Shown piece by piece: positions 1 through 5,367 of a DNA stretch of 5,367 nucleotides (the first letter of the stretch is position 1; every line of letters begins with the position of its first letter). Under the pieces are notes generated by a model that worked only from the letters and a program-made list of their open reading frames with translations, did no database searches and was not told the origin of the DNA. Position numbers and translations under genes: made by a program. This stretch comes from Candidatus Acidiferrales bacterium (GTDB lineage: Bacteria > Acidobacteriota > Terriglobia > Acidiferrales > UBA7541), in the NCBI GenBank assembly GCA_030044295.1, contig JASHWB010000474.1, positions 1 to 5,367 of the forward strand. The letters are read 5' to 3'.

Positions 1-176
1 CCGCGTTTGCGAAGCTCGACGCGTTCGATACGAGCAAGCCAGACTTTGCGGCCGTCGCTTAGTTCGTAAAGCTGGCCTGGCTCGGCGCGCAGGACGCGGC
101 CAAGGTGCTCGGCGGTTTCTCCGCGGATTGCGGCGGAGGCGGACTCAAACCTTTCGACGAAAAAGCGCCGGCGCAT
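1..176 (-). CDS. rsmE: RsmE, 16S rRNA m3U1498 methyltransferase (N-terminal part, runs off the left edge)
   Basis: This is the first 58 codons of a cytoplasmic rRNA methyltransferase. RsmE methylates N3 of U1498 in 16S rRNA in the assembled 30S subunit, using S-adenosylmethionine. The visible part corresponds to the N-terminal PUA-like RNA-binding domain. It opens with MRRRFFVERF, matching the family's typical MRRFFV start, followed by AEHLGRVLRAEPGQ and then YELSDG, the usual 'H...VLR...G' pattern. The SPOUT methyltransferase domain lies outside the window, so catalytic residues cannot be checked. The start at 176 is nearly forced: an in-frame TAG stop lies at 188-186, only four codons upstream. 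No Shine-Dalgarno sequence precedes it. In Bacillus-type dnaK operons rsmE also sits downstream of dnaJ (after prmA), and this context supports the call. Confidence is good from the N-terminal pattern and the gene order together. Confidence 0.87.
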   Translation of the reverse strand, partial: MRRRFFVERFESASAAIRGETAEHLGRVLRAEPGQLYELSDGRKVWLARIERVELRKR

Positions 177-182
177 CGGCAG

Positions 183-188
183 ATTCTA
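183..188 (-). promoter_or_regulatory. Candidate -10 box of a leaderless rsmE promoter
   Basis: On the minus strand TAGAAT (fits TANNNT) ends 6 bases before the rsmE ATG. This spacing would put the transcription start at or next to the A of the start codon. There is no purine-rich ribosome-binding site between dnaJ and rsmE close to the ATG. No convincing -35 box is seen 16-19 bases upstream (the sequence there is CCTGGC or TTTCCT). The same bases contain the in-frame TAG that limits the gene's start. This is an inference from spacing alone. Confidence 0.42.
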
Positions 189-284
189 CCGTAGGGGCGC
201 TCACGCCAGGAAACGCGCGGATGAACTTACGCTCATGTGAGTTTGAGTGCGGTGATTACGCCCCGGACGCGGAATGACGGAGGA

Positions 285-1418
285 TCAGCCGAAGATATCC
301 TTCACCTTGTCGAAGAAGCTCGCGGAGTGTTCGACCGGCTTGTTTTGAACCTTCAGTGTACCGCCAAGCTCCTGGAGCAAGTGGCGTTGGTCGCGCGTCA
401 GCTTCGAGGGCACTTCGACACGAACACTGACGTACATGTCGCCGCGGCCGCCGTGCGGATTTGGCAAGCCCTTGCCCTTGATGCGGAAAATCTGCCCCGA
501 CTGCGTACCTTCGGGGATTTCCAGTTCCTCTTCGCCATTGAGCGTGGGGATGACAATCGTCGCGCCCAGAGCCGCTTGCGGAAAGCTCATGGGAATGGTG
601 CTGTAGAGATCCGCGCCGCGGCGCTCGAAAAACGGGTGCTCTTTTACTTCCAGGAAAATGTACAAATCTCCCGAAGGGCCGCCGTTCACTCCCGGCTCGC
701 CCTGTCCGGTCATGCGCAAACGCGTGCCGGTTTCGACTCCCGCCGGAACGCCTACTTCGAGCGTGCGCTCGCGTTCGACGCGGCCCTGTCCGCGGCAATT
801 CGTGCAGGCCTCGCGGATCACCTGTCCGGCGCCCTGGCACGCCGGGCACGTGCGTGTGATGGAGAAAAATCCCTGCTGATACGACATCTGGCCCCGCCCG
901 CCACAAGTGCGGCACGTGGACATGCCCGTACCGGCCTTTGCGCCGGTGCCCTTGCAGTTCTCGCAGATCTCATGGCGCGTCAAGCTAACTTGGGTGGTGA
1001 CGCCTGAGGCCGCTTCCTCGAAGCTCAGCGAAACGTCGTAGCGCAAATCCGTGCCACGCTGCCCGCGCGCGCCTCTGCGGCGTCCGGCGCCTCCAAACGA
1101 CTGCTCGAAGCCGAAAAGGTCGCCGAAGATGTCCTGGAATTCGTCGAAAATCGATGCGTCGAAACCGCCGAAGCCGCGCCCATTGAGCCCCGCATGGCCA
1201 TAACGGTCGTAGATGGCACGCTTCTGTTCATCGGAAAGGATACTGTACGCTTCGCTGCACTGGCGGAATTTCTCCTCGGCCTCCTGCTTCTTATCGGGAT
1301 TGCGATCGGGATGCCATTTCAGAGCGGCCTTGCGGTAGGCGGACTTGATCTGGTCGCCGGTCGCGGTCCGTTCGATTCCCAAAATTTCGTAGTAATCAAC
1401 CTGATTGGCGTTGGCCAT
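285..1418 (-). CDS. dnaJ: DnaJ, type I J-domain co-chaperone
   Basis: DnaJ is a cytoplasmic co-chaperone that delivers unfolded substrates to DnaK and stimulates its ATPase. The 377-residue product has the full type I layout. The J-domain covers about residues 8-74 with the essential HPD at 36-38. A short Gly/Phe-rich linker (about 75-120) carries a DIFGDLF motif. The zinc-binding region has four CxxCxGxG repeats (cysteines 152/155, 169/172, 191/194, 205/208). C-terminal substrate-binding domains I and II and a dimerisation tail ending in DIFG follow. All eight zinc cysteines are present and the length is normal. I chose the ATG at 1418 (MANANQVDYYEILG) because the J-domain begins right after it and GGGGAGGAA lies upstream; an in-frame ATG at 1469 would add 17 residues with no family counterpart. 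The gene lies 113 bases after grpE with no dnaK between, and 108 bases before rsmE. Confidence 0.97.
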   Translation of the reverse strand: MANANQVDYYEILGIERTATGDQIKSAYRKAALKWHPDRNPDKKQEAEEKFRQCSEAYSILSDEQKRAIYDRYGHAGLNGRGFGGFDASIFDEFQDIFGDLFGFEQSFGGAGRRRGARGQRGTDLRYDVSLSFEEAASGVTTQVSLTRHEICENCKGTGAKAGTGMSTCRTCGGRGQMSYQQGFFSITRTCPACQGAGQVIREACTNCRGQGRVERERTLEVGVPAGVETGTRLRMTGQGEPGVNGGPSGDLYIFLEVKEHPFFERRGADLYSTIPMSFPQAALGATIVIPTLNGEEELEIPEGTQSGQIFRIKGKGLPNPHGGRGDMYVSVRVEVPSKLTRDQRHLLQELGGTLKVQNKPVEHSASFFDKVKDIFG

Positions 1419-1428
1419 AACTGCTGGG

Positions 1429-1437
1429 TTCCTCCCC
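1429..1437 (-). promoter_or_regulatory. dnaJ ribosome-binding site
   Basis: GGGGAGGAA on the minus strand is a strong Shine-Dalgarno match. Its GGAGG core ends 12 bases before the ATG at 1418, somewhat longer than the common 5-9. It lies downstream of the alternative ATG at 1469, so it can only serve the 1418 start, which supports that choice. Confidence 0.7.
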
Positions 1438-1463
1438 TGATCCCCGCCCTGATGCTTGACGCA

Positions 1464-1486
1464 GCGCATATCACCCCAATGTGCGC
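1464..1486 (-). other. Imperfect hairpin in the grpE-dnaJ gap
   Basis: GCGCACAT and ATATGCGC on the minus strand can pair over 8 positions with one C-A mismatch around a 7-base loop (TGGGGTG). The octamer GCGCTGCG also occurs twice in direct orientation across this spot, at about 1490-1483 and 1468-1461. The hairpin contains the alternative dnaJ ATG at 1469. No U-tract follows, so it is not an intrinsic terminator. It could be an mRNA processing or stability element, or chance in GC-rich DNA. Confidence 0.3.
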
Positions 1487-1531
1487 AGCGCGAAAACTCC
1501 TTTTTCTGCTACTTCAGAAAGCGGCCAAACG

Positions 1532-2134
1532 TTATTCGTCTGTCCGGGACACACGCGCGGATTCTGATTTCGGCTCGGTGGCCACGCGGACCATGGCCGG
1601 CCTGAGCACGCGGCCGTGAAGCAGGTAGCCAGGCTGCAATTCCCCAATGACGATGCCGTCGGCGTGATCGGCCGTCTCGACGCGCTCGATCGCATGGTGG
1701 AAATGAGGATTAAATTCCTGATCCAGCGCGTCGATGCGCACCAAGCCTTGCTTGGCGAGCGTTTCCCATAGCTGCCGGCGGATCAGATCGAAACCCTTCC
1801 GGTATTCGACATAGGCTGAATCGTTCGACTGTGAAAGAGCGCGGTCAAACGCATCCAGCACAGGAAGCAGATGCTCGATGAGCGATTCAGTCGCTCGCTC
1901 ACGGTCCTGCGCCCGCTCTTTCTCCACCCGCTTGCGGTAATTTTCGAAGTCGGCCTGGCGGCGGACTAACGTGCTCATCAAATCTTGCTTTTCAGCGAGC
2001 AGCTTTTGAAGCGGCTCCGAGTCGCTTGCGGTTTTTTCTTGAGCAGCCGTATTTTCCGAGGCGCCGGGCGCCGTTCCGCCGGCCTCGGGCTTGTCCTGTC
2101 CGCGTTTCTCTTTCCCTGGATCGTTATGCGGCAT
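1532..2134 (-). CDS. grpE: GrpE, nucleotide exchange factor for DnaK
   Basis: GrpE is a cytoplasmic homodimer that releases ADP from DnaK and so resets its substrate cycle. The 200-residue product has a disordered polar N-terminus (about 1-40), a long helix or coiled coil (about 41-100) with the hallmark ADFENYRKRVEKER at 61-74, LLPVLDAFDRAL at 89-100, and the C-terminal beta domain. The family signature runs from FNPHFHHAIE (141-150) through PGYLLHGRVLRPAMVRVA (168-185). The length is typical. The frame is open further upstream into hrcA, but MPHNDPGKEK at 2134 is chosen: it follows the hrcA stop by 2 bases, and a ribosome-binding site sits at the end of hrcA. This spacing suggests cotranscription, and possibly translational coupling, with hrcA. 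The C-terminal tail after residue 186 is short, polar and not conserved. Confidence 0.96.
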   Translation of the reverse strand: MPHNDPGKEKRGQDKPEAGGTAPGASENTAAQEKTASDSEPLQKLLAEKQDLMSTLVRRQADFENYRKRVEKERAQDRERATESLIEHLLPVLDAFDRALSQSNDSAYVEYRKGFDLIRRQLWETLAKQGLVRIDALDQEFNPHFHHAIERVETADHADGIVIGELQPGYLLHGRVLRPAMVRVATEPKSESARVSRTDE

Positions 2135-2136
2135 CG

Positions 2137-3186
2137 CTAACTTCCGCTCCCTTGCGCGTTGTCCGAAAACAGTTGGGCCATGAAGGCGACGGCGGTAATC
2201 ACGCGCTCGTAATGCATGCGCATGGGCGCCAAAATTCCGAGCGTTCCCTGCACCTGATCGTTCGCGGAGTACGAAGCGGAAACCAGCGCCAGATGCTTGC
2301 CGGCGTTGGACATTTGGTCGACGCCGAATTCGACGTGAACTGGTTCCGGGGCCTCGATGCATCCACTGAGTAAATTAATCAGCCGATCCTTTTCCTCAAT
2401 CGCCTCCAAAAGCTCGCGCAACTGCTCCTGACTGGTGAACTCCATCGCCGAAGCAATTTGCGCCGCGCCCTCCACATAAATCTTGCGTTCGCTATCGTCG
2501 CCGAGCACCGCAGGGTCGCAAAGCATCAGCGCTGCTCCGGCTAGGCGGCCGTACTGCTCACGATCGTGCTCCACCTGACGCTGCAAATCCGCGCGAATCG
2601 CTTCGAGCGTCCAACCCGAATAGTGCTGATTCAAGTAAGCCGACACGCGATCCAACTCCTGCTGCGCAATGTCGCGCTCGGGTCGAATCAGCTTGTCGCG
2701 CGTGACGCCGCCCGTGGTCACTAAGACGACGAGCACACGACGATCGGGAACGCCGAGAAACCGAACGTGCTCCACGACCGTGCGAGCCAGCGGCGGCGAA
2801 ATGAAAATGCCCAATCCTCGGGAAACCGCCGAGAGCACGTGACTGGCGCGTTCCATAACCGCTTCGGGCGTCTGAGCCGCTTCGAGTTCGCGGCGAATCC
2901 ACTGGCGGTCTTCGGGACTCGCAGTCGCCTGCGCCGCAACCTGTTCGACGAAAAAGCGATACGCCGCGGCTGTTGGCACCCGGCCAGCAGAAGTATGCGG
3001 CTGATAGAGATAGCCGCCCTCCTCCAGATCAGCCATCACGCTGCGAACGGTAGCGGGGCTCAGAGGTTCGATATGGCGGTGCGCGATACTACGGGAGGAG
3101 ACTGGTTCCCCCGTCTCGATGTACGTGCGCACCACATCGGTAAGGATTTGTTGGTGCCGCTTCTGTTGAAGGACCGCCGGGGTCAT
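2137..3186 (-). CDS. hrcA: HrcA, heat-inducible transcription repressor
   Basis: HrcA is a dimeric repressor that binds CIRCE operators upstream of chaperone operons and loses activity on heat shock, classically sensed through GroEL availability. The 349-residue product has the normal length. Its N-terminal winged helix (about 8-80) includes SPATVRSVMADLEEGGYL (43-60) and QPHTSAGRVPT (62-72), the strongest family signature. A GAF-like middle domain and the inserted dimerising region follow. The C-terminus has GTLGILAPMRMHYERVI (314-330) and ends AQLFSD, as in the family. The usual 'IGxE' stretch reads FGVD (287-290), a mild divergence. The start MTPAVLQQKRHQQIL is preceded by GAGGGAA; the frame stays open for 57 more codons, but that extension covers the promoter and has no ribosome-binding site. 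hrcA leads the chaperone cluster and is closely followed by grpE. Whether it controls itself here is unclear, as no CIRCE is visible. Confidence 0.96.
   Translation of the reverse strand: MTPAVLQQKRHQQILTDVVRTYIETGEPVSSRSIAHRHIEPLSPATVRSVMADLEEGGYLYQPHTSAGRVPTAAAYRFFVEQVAAQATASPEDRQWIRRELEAAQTPEAVMERASHVLSAVSRGLGIFISPPLARTVVEHVRFLGVPDRRVLVVLVTTGGVTRDKLIRPERDIAQQELDRVSAYLNQHYSGWTLEAIRADLQRQVEHDREQYGRLAGAALMLCDPAVLGDDSERKIYVEGAAQIASAMEFTSQEQLRELLEAIEEKDRLINLLSGCIEAPEPVHVEFGVDQMSNAGKHLALVSASYSANDQVQGTLGILAPMRMHYERVITAVAFMAQLFSDNAQGSGS
2141..2151 (-). promoter_or_regulatory. grpE ribosome-binding site inside the hrcA 3' end
   Basis: On the minus strand GGGAGCGGAAG overlaps the last hrcA codons. 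GGAAG (2145-2141) ends 6 bases before the grpE ATG at 2134, while GGGAG ends 12 bases before. Because it lies in hrcA coding sequence, ribosomes finishing hrcA would pass over it, consistent with coupled translation. Confidence 0.55.
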
Positions 3187-3189
3187 GGC

Positions 3190-3196
3190 TTCCCTC
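3190..3196 (-). promoter_or_regulatory. hrcA ribosome-binding site
   Basis: GAGGGAA on the minus strand lies 3 bases before the ATG at 3186, with GAGG ending 6 bases from it. This supports the 3186 start over the in-frame ATG at 3357, which has no such site. Confidence 0.68.
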
Positions 3197-3232
3197 GCAC
3201 CTATGCGGCCAGCGATTGCGCGATGCTGCTGG
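3196..3232 (-). other. Potential hairpins in the hrcA 5' leader
   Basis: If transcription starts about 7 bases after the -10 box (near 3244), the hrcA leader is about 58 bases long. It can form CCAGC/GCTGG (5 bp, 3232-3228 with 3213-3209) and CGCA/TGCG (4 bp, 3207-3204 with 3199-3196). The second abuts the ribosome-binding site. A further 3-bp GGC/GCC pairing could enclose the second hairpin and the site. The stems are short and no known riboswitch or RNA thermometer pattern is recognised. Confidence 0.25.
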
Positions 3233-3248
3233 ACACGCGTGCCCTTTT

Positions 3249-3271
3249 CAATTTTAATCGCAGGCAAATTG
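3249..3271. promoter_or_regulatory. Inverted repeat over the hrcA promoter, candidate operator
   Basis: CAATTT (3249-3254) and AAATTG (3266-3271) form a perfect 6-bp dyad with an 11-base gap. One arm overlaps the -10 box and the other lies in the promoter spacer. A protein bound here would block RNA polymerase. It does not match the CIRCE consensus. The arms are AT-rich and short, so chance is possible. Confidence 0.3.
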
Positions 3272-3279
3272 CGCGTCAA
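3251..3279 (-). promoter_or_regulatory. Sigma70-type promoter of hrcA-grpE(-dnaJ)
   Basis: On the minus strand TTGACG (3279-3274) and TAAAAT (3256-3251) are separated by exactly 17 bases. Each box differs from the consensus at one position (TTGACA, TATAAT). The boxes sit in the gap between nadE and hrcA and point towards hrcA, leaving a leader of about 58 bases. This is the best promoter in the window and likely drives hrcA and grpE, with dnaJ by read-through. It resembles a housekeeping sigma promoter rather than a sigma32 heat-shock promoter, as expected for an HrcA-type operon. Confidence 0.72.
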
Positions 3280-3288
3280 CTTAGCGCC

Positions 3289-3318
3289 GCACGGCTGTTT
3301 TTTGTGAGCCGACCGTGC
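3289..3318. other. Inverted repeat upstream of the hrcA -35 box
   Basis: GCACGG (3289-3294) and CCGTGC (3313-3318) form a perfect 6-bp dyad around 18 bases; a nested CGGCT/AGCCG pairing is an alternative. It begins 10 bases upstream of the -35 box. On the nadE transcript the loop would hold an A-run and no U-run follows the stem, so it is not a standard intrinsic terminator. It could be an activator or repressor site, or a weak processing hairpin after nadE. Confidence 0.28.
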
Positions 3319-3390
3319 ATACTCAACTTCGCAAGCCGCACTCATCACCCGGACCATGCCGACTACGCTGCTGGGACCGCTCTGGCAAAT

Positions 3391-5367
3391 TCAAGAATCA
3401 ACGTCTGGAATTTGGTCCAGTTGAATCAGCCAGGCGCTCGCTTCGGCGTCGCTGGGAGCGCGGTAATCGCTACGGGGAGAAAGCGAGCCGCCCGAGCCGA
3501 CTTTCGGGGCGTTGGGTAAAGCGCTGCGCTTGAACTGGCTGAATTTGAAGAAGCGGTCCAGGAAAACGCCGAGCCAGCGCTTGATCTCTGCGATCGAGTA
3601 TTCGTGCCGCTTGCTCCCGGGAATGTCCGGCCAATTCCCTTTTTGACGATCGTGCCATGCCGACCACGCAAGAAAAGCGACTTTTGTAGGCGCATATCCA
3701 AATCGCAGAGTGTAGTACAGGTGAAAATCCTGCAACTCGTATGGCCCGACTACGTCTTCGGAACGCTGCGCGGCATGGCCATTTCCGTCCGGAGGGACAA
3801 GCTCGGGGCTGAATTCTGTTTCGAGGACTTCTTTAAGAAGCTGGCCGGCCTCCGCACCAAGTTGGCCCGATTCAGCCTCCCAGCGGATCAGATGCTGAAT
3901 CAGCGTCTTTGGGACGCTAGCGTTCACGTGATAGTGCGCCATGTGATCGCCCACGCCGTACGTGCAATAGCCGAGCGCTAACTCGCTCAAATCGCTGGTG
4001 CCGACAACAAGGCCGCCTGTCTGGTTCGCAAGCCTGAATAGATGACTTGTCCGCTCACCGGCTTGCACGTTTTCAAAGGTTGTATCGAACACGGGCTGGC
4101 CAGCGGCGAATGGATGGCCGATGTCCTTGAACAGCTGCATGCAACTGGGCCGTATGTCGATCTCACGGCTCTCGCAGCCAATGGCAGACATCAGGCGGCG
4201 CGCCTGCTGCAGAGTGCGTTCGCTGGTGGCGAAGCCCGGCATGGTGACGCCGAGGATGCCACTGCGCGGAAGCCTTAACGCATCCATGGCACGAGCGCAG
4301 ACGATGAGCGCTTGGGTGGAATCGAGCCCGCCGGAAACCCCTATGATCGGACGATTCACGCGAGTGGATTGCAGCCGCTTCGCCAGGCCCTGCACCTGAA
4401 TTTCATAAACCTCGCGGGAGCGTTCGTCGCGACTCAGCGATTCGCTCGGGACGTAGGGAAAGCGCTCCGGTAGGCGCTCCAAGTGCACCGGGCGGTCCAC
4501 AGGCAGCTTCGCTTCGAAGTGAACAGTGCGAAACTCGGCGATCTGCTGCTGGTAGTCGCGAACCGACATGCCAAAGCTGTTTTGCCTCATGCGATCAGCG
4601 ACCAGACGATCGAGATCGATATCCGCAACCAGCAACTGCGCGGTGCGCGAAAACCTTTCGCTTTCGGCAAGACGCGTAGCGTTTTCGTAGATCAGACCGT
4701 GTCCATCCCACGCCAAGTCGGTGGTGGATTCGCCAGGCCCCGCGGCGCAGTAGATATAAGCGGACAGGCAGCGGCCGGACTGGTCTGCAACCAGCAGACG
4801 CCGGAAGTCTTCTTTTCCGACCGTCACGTTGGAGGCCGAAATGTTAACTAGCACCGTCGCGCTCGCAAGAGCCGCGTACGAAGACGGCGGGATCGGCACC
4901 CAGAGGTCCTCGCAAACTTCTACGAAGAACGTGAACAGAGGCTGATCCTGCGCTTGGAACAGCAGCCGATTGCCAAAGGGGACCTCACGCTGGCCCGCGA
5001 AATCGATTGCGTCGCGATGCGCGTGCGAAGCGGGCGTGAACTGCCGCATCTCATAGAATTCGCGATAGTTCGGCAGGTACGTCTTAGGAGCGATTCCGAG
5101 CAGCCGGCCTCGATGCACGACCGCCGCGCAATTGAAGAGCATGTGATCGACGTGAATCGGCACTCCGATTACCGCGACCGTCGGCAGATCGCGCGAAGCG
5201 TCTAGCACACGGACGAGCGCGTCGCGGCTGGCCTCTAGCAGTGCCTGTTGGTGAAACAGATCTTCGCAGGAATATGCCGAAAGCCCGAGTTCAGGGAACG
5301 CGATCAACACCGCATCCCGTCGGGCCGCCTGGCGCATCAGCGCAATCACTTGGCCGGCGTTAAACGC
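3391..5367 (-). CDS. nadE: Glutamine-dependent NAD+ synthetase (5' end beyond the right edge)
   Basis: The enzyme makes NAD+ from nicotinic acid adenine dinucleotide, ATP and glutamine, the last step of NAD synthesis, in the cytoplasm. 658 residues are visible. The N-terminal nitrilase-fold glutaminase domain (about 1-285) carries the catalytic triad: Glu26 in FPELGLSAYS, Lys95 in APKTYLPNYREFYE, Cys152 in VEVCEDLW. The C-terminal synthetase domain (about 320-658) has the ATP PP-loop SGGLDST at 345-351, TFENVQAGERT, GTSDLSELALG at 456-466 and SQFKRSALPNAPKV at 610-623. Glutaminase fusion means ammonia is channelled from glutamine, unlike short NH3-dependent NadE. The frame is open to the window edge, and the first visible residues align near residue 27 of the roughly 680-residue Mycobacterium enzyme (from memory). 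About 25 residues are therefore missing, and the GTG at 5349 is not the start. No intrinsic terminator is seen after its stop, 204 bases before hrcA. Confidence 0.96.
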   Translation of the reverse strand, partial: AFNAGQVIALMRQAARRDAVLIAFPELGLSAYSCEDLFHQQALLEASRDALVRVLDASRDLPTVAVIGVPIHVDHMLFNCAAVVHRGRLLGIAPKTYLPNYREFYEMRQFTPASHAHRDAIDFAGQREVPFGNRLLFQAQDQPLFTFFVEVCEDLWVPIPPSSYAALASATVLVNISASNVTVGKEDFRRLLVADQSGRCLSAYIYCAAGPGESTTDLAWDGHGLIYENATRLAESERFSRTAQLLVADIDLDRLVADRMRQNSFGMSVRDYQQQIAEFRTVHFEAKLPVDRPVHLERLPERFPYVPSESLSRDERSREVYEIQVQGLAKRLQSTRVNRPIIGVSGGLDSTQALIVCARAMDALRLPRSGILGVTMPGFATSERTLQQARRLMSAIGCESREIDIRPSCMQLFKDIGHPFAAGQPVFDTTFENVQAGERTSHLFRLANQTGGLVVGTSDLSELALGYCTYGVGDHMAHYHVNASVPKTLIQHLIRWEAESGQLGAEAGQLLKEVLETEFSPELVPPDGNGHAAQRSEDVVGPYELQDFHLYYTLRFGYAPTKVAFLAWSAWHDRQKGNWPDIPGSKRHEYSIAEIKRWLGVFLDRFFKFSQFKRSALPNAPKVGSGGSLSPRSDYRAPSDAEASAWLIQLDQIPDVDS

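Noticed and set aside
237..1007. Long plus-strand open frame of 256 codons
   Set aside because: It is antisense to dnaJ, has low-complexity Ala/Arg-rich composition, and shows no family pattern. It is a GC-driven shadow.
1492..1506. GAAAA-N5-TTTTC hairpin with AGGAG in its loop, after grpE
   Set aside because: The 5-bp stem is all A-T apart from one pair and has no following U-tract, so it is not a credible terminator. No start codon is suitably placed for the AGGAG.
2135..2362. 76-residue N-terminal extension of GrpE
   Set aside because: It is simply the grpE frame staying open inside hrcA. The residues are Arg-rich and unlike GrpE.
3187..3357. 57-residue N-terminal extension of HrcA from the ATG at 3357
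   Set aside because: The extension spans the promoter and leader, has no ribosome-binding site, and has no counterpart in the family. The start at 3186 fits both the length and the Shine-Dalgarno sequence.
3301..3390. Possible tRNA-like sequence in the nadE-hrcA gap
   Set aside because: No acceptor stem, T-loop motif or anticodon arm can be assembled on either strand.
2767..3519. Plus-strand open frame of 250 codons across the hrcA start and the nadE end
   Set aside because: It overlaps two clear genes and a strong minus-strand promoter, and it has no recognisable domain or ribosome-binding site.
5347..5349. GTG as the start of nadE
   Set aside because: Upstream codons remain open to the window edge and encode residues that fit the family (AFNAGQ before VIALMRQAA). 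The protein would otherwise lack the first strand of the glutaminase domain.

Overview
The window carries a heat-shock chaperone gene cluster next to an NAD biosynthesis gene. Every gene is on the minus strand, so transcription runs from high to low coordinates: nadE (cut by the right edge), hrcA, grpE, dnaJ, rsmE (cut by the left edge). All five belong to well-known bacterial families. The DNA is GC-rich by eye, and the long open frames on the plus strand are antisense shadows of these genes. The organism is a free-living type of bacterium. The NadE closely resembles, from memory, the long glutamine-dependent enzyme of Mycobacterium. That resemblance, together with an hrcA-grpE-dnaJ cluster lacking dnaK, would fit Acidobacteriota or a related phylum, but this placement is an inference and was not tested.

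Layout in the direction of transcription. The end of the window up to 3391 encodes NadE, glutamine-dependent NAD+ synthetase, complete except for roughly 25 N-terminal residues. A 204-base gap (3187-3390) follows. It holds a strong-looking sigma70-type promoter (TTGACG, 17 bases, TAAAAT), two inverted repeats that could be operators, and a leader of about 58 bases with small hairpins. hrcA (3186-2137) encodes the heat-shock repressor. grpE (2134-1532) begins 2 bases after the hrcA stop. After a 113-base gap comes dnaJ (1418-285), a type I DnaJ. After a further 108 bases comes the start of rsmE (176 to beyond base 1), a 16S rRNA methyltransferase whose -10-like box lies just 6 bases before its ATG.

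How they work together: HrcA represses heat-shock operons, and GrpE and DnaJ are the nucleotide exchange factor and J-domain co-chaperone of DnaK. DnaK itself is not in its usual place between grpE and dnaJ, nor is prmA between dnaJ and rsmE. The co-chaperones must therefore serve a DnaK encoded elsewhere. No canonical CIRCE operator is visible upstream of hrcA. I found no mobile elements, tRNA or rRNA genes, CRISPR arrays or signs of gene decay. Nothing here looks like an undescribed system. The points worth a second look are the missing dnaK and prmA, the missing CIRCE, and the probable leaderless start of rsmE.
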